NCBI GenBank assembly: GCA_030631915.1
Contig: DAOVKF010000044.1
Location: 1-10,845 of the forward strand
Direction: 5' to 3'
Length of the DNA stretch: 10,845 nt
Source of the DNA: Candidatus Omnitrophota bacterium
Lineage (GTDB): Bacteria > Omnitrophota > Gorgyraeia > Tantalellales > Tantalellaceae
Positions 7,268-10,845 of this stretch are shown here, in pieces (the first letter of the stretch is position 1; the number at the start of each line of letters is the position of its first letter). The notes beneath the pieces were generated by a model that had not been told where the DNA came from, did not search any database, and saw only the letters and a program-made list of their open reading frames with translations. The translations under genes and the position numbers were made by a program.

Positions 7268-7418
7268 AGACTGCTCCGGGGGTATTCCTACCAGAAGCTT
7301 GAAAACTTCTATAACCAGGAGTGGCCGTTTAAACTTTATTTTTCCAGGCTCGGCCGCGTCGGAATTGTAGTTACGTGTGACGTTCAAGCTTCTGTACGGA
7401 ACACCCCCGGAGCAGTCT
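7268..7418. repeat. Palindromic repeat copy 1 (151 bp, between synthase gene and ispH)
   Basis: The outer 36-bp arms (7268-7303 and 7383-7418) are inverted repeats matching at 32 of 36 positions, starting AGACTGCTCCGGGGGT. They enclose a core of about 79 bp containing TTTATTTTTCCAGG and CGGCCGCGTCGGAATTG. The element is nearly identical in the core to the reverse complement of 8674-8822. It ends 26 bp upstream of the ispH start codon, so any transcript from the synthase gene into ispH would carry a long stem-loop. It resembles a MITE or a REP-type palindromic element; no transposase is encoded. Confidence 0.85.
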
Positions 7419-7465
7419 TTCACCCAACCCCCATGTCCGAGCGAACAACGAGAGGAAGGCCCAAA

Positions 7466-7494
7466 TCCTGACTCCCAGCTCCTGACTCCCCCTA
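7466..7494. repeat. GTCAGGAG-type tail of repeat copy 1
   Basis: On the minus strand this reads GTCAGGAGCTGGGAGTCAGG, an internally repeated GAGTCAGGA motif, starting directly after the stop codon (TAG) of the synthase gene. The same motif with one change lies beside repeat copy 2 at 8635-8660, in the same orientation relative to the palindrome, so it looks like part of a larger unit. Confidence 0.7.
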
Positions 7495-8577
7495 CACCGG
7501 ACCCTTCCCTGCTCTCTCCTCAAGCCTTTTTAGCTGTGAAAACAGATCACCCGTGACAAGGGTCAGACCTTGCTTGAATTTCTTTGCCATCCGGAGATCA
7601 TCTGTCTTCGACTCAGCTTCTTTCAGAAGGGAACTGCATGTTTCCAGGCAATACGCCGCTGAACCCGATCTCTTCACCAGGTCTTTTAATTCATTCAAAT
7701 CCGTCTTTGTCTTGTTCTTTTTATCAAAAAGTTCATTAAAGGTCTTTTTGTCCCGGCCCCCCAGTTCTTTAGGCGTTTTCCACACAAGCAACGTCTTTTT
7801 TGACTCGTAAAGATCAGACAGCGCGGGTTTACCCGTCTCCCCGCTTGTGAGGAACACGTCCACAAGGTCATCGAGGATCTGAAAAGCCTGTCCCAGACTG
7901 ATCCCCAGGCCGGATATTTTTTCAAGCTCATCCTTTTTCGCTCCGGCCAGGATAGCGCCTGTAAGCATCGGGCCCTCAAAAGTATATTTAGCGGTCTTCA
8001 TGGTATAGTTGAGTAAAACGTCTTTTCTCCTGATCTTATCGATCCTCTTTATCCCGCTGACAATATCGATGAATTCACCGGCGCCGGTAAAAACCGTTGT
8101 CTCAATGAACTTTCTCAAAGCCTTCTCCTTTCTTGACGGAACCTCGTCAAGGGAAAGAAAGGCTTCCACGGCAAGGGCGAAGATCACGTCACCGGCCACA
8201 ATGCCGAGATCAGAGCCCAATCCGCTGTCAGGAGATACATCCAGCATCGCGTTGAATGATCGATGCAGGGCGGGTTTTCCCCGGCGCAGAAACGCTTTAT
8301 CGATAACATCGTCATGCGCAAGCAGAAAGTCATGTAAAAGCTCAAAAGAAAGGGCCGAACGCAGAAGCTTTTTATATGAAAAATGCTTTCGTTTTGTATA
8401 GCCCTGATAGGCCAGAAGAAACAGGAGCGGACGGATCCTTTTTCCCTTACGTTCCAAAAAATCCTTTATCCCGCTGAAAAGAAGGCCTGAAACAGTGTGC
8501 AGCCTGTAGTTTTTCTTTATGTCCGCCAGGAACGCCCTGATCTCCCTGTCTATATCTTTCCGTAAAACGCCTATCAT
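7492..8577 (-). CDS. trans-Polyprenyl diphosphate synthase (possibly GGPP synthase)
   Basis: This enzyme condenses IPP with allylic diphosphates, the step after IspH, to make chains for quinones, carotenoids or lipid carriers. The protein is 361 residues, slightly long for the family. Visible motifs are GKRIRP (45-50), the first aspartate-rich motif DDVID (89-93), R98-R99 after it, MKTAKYTFEG (193-202), and the second aspartate-rich motif DDLVD (236-240) followed by SDLYESKKTLL (254-264). F84 lies five residues before the first motif, which in type I geranylgeranyl diphosphate synthases limits the product to C20; the C20 product is inference. The start at 8577 follows an in-frame TAG four codons upstream; the Shine-Dalgarno candidate (GGTGGGATG) is rather distant. 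The gene is bracketed by inverted copies of a palindromic repeat and lies upstream of ispH on the same strand. Confidence 0.93.
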   Translation of the reverse strand: MIGVLRKDIDREIRAFLADIKKNYRLHTVSGLLFSGIKDFLERKGKRIRPLLFLLAYQGYTKRKHFSYKKLLRSALSFELLHDFLLAHDDVIDKAFLRRGKPALHRSFNAMLDVSPDSGLGSDLGIVAGDVIFALAVEAFLSLDEVPSRKEKALRKFIETTVFTGAGEFIDIVSGIKRIDKIRRKDVLLNYTMKTAKYTFEGPMLTGAILAGAKKDELEKISGLGISLGQAFQILDDLVDVFLTSGETGKPALSDLYESKKTLLVWKTPKELGGRDKKTFNELFDKKNKTKTDLNELKDLVKRSGSAAYCLETCSSLLKEAESKTDDLRMAKKFKQGLTLVTGDLFSQLKRLEERAGKGPV

Positions 8578-8634
8578 GCCATTAATCTATCATCCCACCT
8601 GCCCGGTGACAATATAAATGTGTCATGAGTCTGT

Positions 8635-8660
8635 AAGTCAGGAGTTGGGAGTCAGGAGTA
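8635..8660. repeat. GTCAGGAG-type tail of repeat copy 2
   Basis: On the plus strand this contains GTCAGGAGTTGGGAGTCAGG, which differs from the copy at 7466-7494 (read on the minus strand) at one base. Both tails face the synthase gene and lie on its side of their palindromes. Confidence 0.7.
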
Positions 8661-8673
8661 GGGTCCAGGGGGG

Positions 8674-8822
8674 AGGCTGCTTCGGGGTGTTCCGTACAGA
8701 AGCTTGTACGTCACACGTTACTACAATTCCGACGCGGCCGACCCTGGAAAAATAAAGTTTGAACGGACACCATAGGTTATAGAAGTTTACAAGCTTCTGG
8801 TCGGAATACCCCGGAGCAGCCT
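8674..8822. repeat. Palindromic repeat copy 2 (149 bp, between the HTH gene and the synthase gene)
   Basis: The outer 35-bp arms (8674-8708 and 8788-8822) are inverted repeats matching at 31 of 35 positions, starting AGGCTGCTTCGGGGTGTTCC. The core matches copy 1 on the opposite strand at high identity. It begins 20 bp after the stop of the upstream HTH gene, where it could act as a transcript-end stem-loop, but no clear T-tract follows. Compared with copy 1, paired changes in the two arms keep the stem intact. Confidence 0.85.
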
Positions 8823-8842
8823 CTGTCCGTTGCATTGCAATA

Positions 8843-10845
8843 TTACGCTTTTCTGAGGATGTCCCTGATCCGCGCCATCATTTCAACGAGTTCTTTTGTA
8901 TCGAACCTGGCGGCGTCGGGTATCAGCCTTATGACCATGTTTTTCATGTCCCGCGCGAACAGCCCGCGATAATCCCTCTCACCAAGGCTTTTCAGCGGAA
9001 TTACATTGGGTATGTTTTCGTAATGTTCACGCAGCATATCCTCATCCCAGCCCAGATATTTTCCGATAGCGAAAAGCGTGACCTCCAACAGCGGTAAATA
9101 AGCCGTTTCCGGGAAATCCCGGTCGTCAATAGCCGCTATAACGGCTCTGCCTTCTATGCTCTTAAAATATCCCATATTGGAGCTTCTCGTGACCACAATA
9201 ACGTTCTCCGGCCTTACCGCGCCTTTTTTATTCAGGAGATCCCTGCCCTCTCCTTTTATGATCTCAAGATTTTTGAGAAACCTTTCAAGGGCTTTATTAT
9301 TGTCCTTCACAGCCGCCAGCATACGGATAAGCCTTTCTATCTCACTGCCCGCCTCTCTGCCGCTCAGTTCTGCCAGTTCAGTGTCAAGCAGGAGCGCGAC
9401 TTTCCCTTGTTTTTCTCCGGCCGGCATGTTCTCAGATACATCTATCATTGACTGGACAAGCCAGGGTATAACAGATCCCGCGTTCCCCACGATCTTTTCC
9501 CTGCCCCACAGAGCTTTCGCAGGCTGTCCTTTCCCTTTTTTCGGGACTGCCGGGCGACGCGGGCCGGCGCCTATACCGGCATGGTTCAGCGGGACAAGCA
9601 AGAGCGGCACAAAATACTCTTCTACCATGCTTGCGCCTGTACCATTATCCCTGGCAGCAAAAACTTCCCTGAACATTTTTGTTAGATTGTGCATGTTCTC
9701 CCTGCCAGGCAGTCCCGTCCCTTTTTCCCAATACCTTACGGTGTTCAGATCAAGGCCTAATCTATCACTTACCTCTTGTCTGCTCAACCCCGCGGAAACC
9801 CTGAAATATTTGATGATCCTGGAACCTTTTGACCGGTCAACCTCGTCTAAAAGCGTATTCAAGGGCTTCCCGTAAAACAGCAGACATCCATCCAGATGTT
9901 TACCGGTTACTCTGTGATAAACATCCAATAACGCCATTTTCCTGTCTTTCATCCCGGGAGGATCCACCTGCTTCGTCCAAAGCCGCAAAGTAGCAGGATT
10001 GGTCTTCATCGCTTCCGCCATCAGTGTTTTGCTCAATCCTGAAGCCAGTCTTACGGCTTCGACCCTTTCCCCGAAACTGTCCGACTCCGACAAGAACTCA
10101 ACAAGGGGCTTTCCGTAAAGTATATGCGTAACTCCGATATCCTTTTTTACTCTGCTGAATATCCGGGCCATTTTTAACAAACGGTCGGCCCGGGGCAATG
10201 CTTCATCTCTCTGCCATCTATTCACCAGTGTCCTCATCCCGCCCAAAAAACCGATCTTTTCTGATAGTTCCGTCGTCGTAAGGCCGCATGACAACCTTAA
10301 AACCTTGAGCCTGAGCCCCGGAGTAACCCGGATATCCCTGCCGCCTTCCGGGGCCTTTACTTTCCCGCTGCGCAGGAATTTATCCAGGCTCGTGCCGAAC
10401 ATCAGGGTCGTAACGCCGACCTTCTCTTTTAACCGTTCACTGAATATCCCGGCCAGCTTGAAATAATCCAGCTGTTCCGGCGGCGTATTAAACTCGCGCG
10501 TCCATCTCCCTATGGCCGCCTGTTTCCGCCCGATCATCCTGCCGATGCCTTTCGCGTCCAGACCGGAAAGCGCTGTCAGGATAAACAGCCGTTCGCCAAA
10601 AGTAGATGTCTTTCGCAGCACTGCGTCCAACGGTTCTCCATATACCAGCAGTGAAGTCGATACCGGCTCGCCCAATCTCCTGCTGAACATGTCTGCCATT
10701 ACAGGGAAATATCCGGGTGAGGGCTCGTGTTTGCCTGCTCTCCATGTGAGCATCGCAGGGACAGAACAACCCACTTCTTCGGCTGCCTGACCTGCCGACA
10801 GACCGCTGGCGACAGTTAAACTTCTCAGCCTGCTTCCTATGCGTC
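8843..10845 (-). CDS. Multi-HTH protein with unfamiliar C-terminal domain (5' end outside window)
   Basis: The frame is open from the window edge at 10845 to the stop at 8843, giving 666 visible residues. A GTG at 10774 is in frame, but coding features continue upstream of it (SLTVASGLSAGQAAEEVG), so the real start is outside. At least five tandem units of about 81-94 residues are seen, beginning near 10845 (partial), 10597, 10318, 10072 and 9826. Each has an XRE-like helix-turn-helix of the form GxRLxxLRxxSGLS...NRW. The first four are followed by IFSR...GVT..LYGKPLxxFL; the fifth (LSRQEVSDRLGLDLNTVRYW) lacks the YGKPL tail. After a basic, proline-rich linker, residues downstream of about 9500 form a separate alpha/beta-looking domain with LLLDTEL, ENVIVVTRSSN, and IDDRDFPETAYLPLLEVTLF. 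I recall similar C-termini in Omnitrophota proteins but cannot name a family. DNA binding is likely; the role is unknown. Confidence 0.9.
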   Translation of the reverse strand, partial: RIGSRLRSLTVASGLSAGQAAEEVGCSVPAMLTWRAGKHEPSPGYFPVMADMFSRRLGEPVSTSLLVYGEPLDAVLRKTSTFGERLFILTALSGLDAKGIGRMIGRKQAAIGRWTREFNTPPEQLDYFKLAGIFSERLKEKVGVTTLMFGTSLDKFLRSGKVKAPEGGRDIRVTPGLRLKVLRLSCGLTTTELSEKIGFLGGMRTLVNRWQRDEALPRADRLLKMARIFSRVKKDIGVTHILYGKPLVEFLSESDSFGERVEAVRLASGLSKTLMAEAMKTNPATLRLWTKQVDPPGMKDRKMALLDVYHRVTGKHLDGCLLFYGKPLNTLLDEVDRSKGSRIIKYFRVSAGLSRQEVSDRLGLDLNTVRYWEKGTGLPGRENMHNLTKMFREVFAARDNGTGASMVEEYFVPLLLVPLNHAGIGAGPRRPAVPKKGKGQPAKALWGREKIVGNAGSVIPWLVQSMIDVSENMPAGEKQGKVALLLDTELAELSGREAGSEIERLIRMLAAVKDNNKALERFLKNLEIIKGEGRDLLNKKGAVRPENVIVVTRSSNMGYFKSIEGRAVIAAIDDRDFPETAYLPLLEVTLFAIGKYLGWDEDMLREHYENIPNVIPLKSLGERDYRGLFARDMKNMVIRLIPDAARFDTKELVEMMARIRDILRKA

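Noticed and set aside
7238..7423. A 61-codon minus-strand frame across repeat copy 1 and the ispH start.
   Set aside because: It is in a different frame from the one shared by the two repeat copies, overlaps the ispH start, and shows no domain features.
8638..8835. A 65-codon minus-strand frame starting MQRTEAAPG.
   Set aside because: It lies entirely within the palindromic repeat and its tail, with no ribosome binding site, so it is treated as repeat sequence. The shared open frame is reported as a finding instead.
9156..9875. A 239-codon plus-strand frame opposite the HTH gene.
   Set aside because: Its composition is rich in Ser, Leu, Pro and Arg, as expected for the antisense of a real gene. 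The minus-strand frame has clear repeated HTH motifs.
1..10845. A CRISPR array, tRNA, rRNA or replication origin.
   Set aside because: No regularly spaced direct repeats, no tRNA cloverleaf and no rRNA-like conserved segments were seen. The DnaA-box pair sits in an IS without dnaA, dnaN or an origin-like cluster.

Overview
The window looks like accessory-rich chromosome of an uncultivated bacterium. The best guess is the Omnitrophota (candidate phylum OP3). This rests on the very long, weakly recognisable open frame with an N-terminal membrane anchor, the tandem helix-turn-helix protein with an unfamiliar C-terminal domain, and the interspersed palindromic repeats. The assignment is from memory and no search was run. 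Every convincing gene is on the minus strand, so the window is described here from high to low coordinates.

10845-8843: the 3' part of a large gene (its 5' end lies outside the window) encoding at least five tandem helix-turn-helix units and a C-terminal domain of about 260 residues. 8822-8635: a 149-bp imperfect palindrome plus a short GTCAGGAG-type tail. 8577-7492: a trans-polyprenyl diphosphate synthase. 7494-7268: a second copy of palindrome plus tail in the opposite orientation, so the synthase gene is bracketed by inverted repeats. 7241-6402: ispH, the last enzyme of the MEP isoprenoid pathway. It makes the IPP and DMAPP that the synthase condenses, so the two genes form a functional pair, although the repeat lies between them.

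6411-5091: an IS3-family insertion sequence with orfA, orfB, an A9 frameshift site and imperfect terminal inverted repeats. Its end lies exactly at the 3' end of ispH, and the last codons and stop of ispH (ATG GTC GGG TAA) are IS terminus sequence. The IS is visibly more AT-rich than its neighbours. Two perfect DnaA-box nonamers lie at the 3' end of orfB.

5090-4666: intergenic DNA with a short tandem repeat and a good sigma70-type promoter. 4665-1: one uninterrupted frame of 1555 codons that continues beyond the window. It encodes an exported or membrane-anchored protein. Its N-terminal third has the residue pattern of the TIKI/TraB/ChaN/erythromycin-esterase superfamily, a cluster of membrane segments lies near residues 1197-1279, and an HEIEHH zincin-like motif lies close to the window edge.
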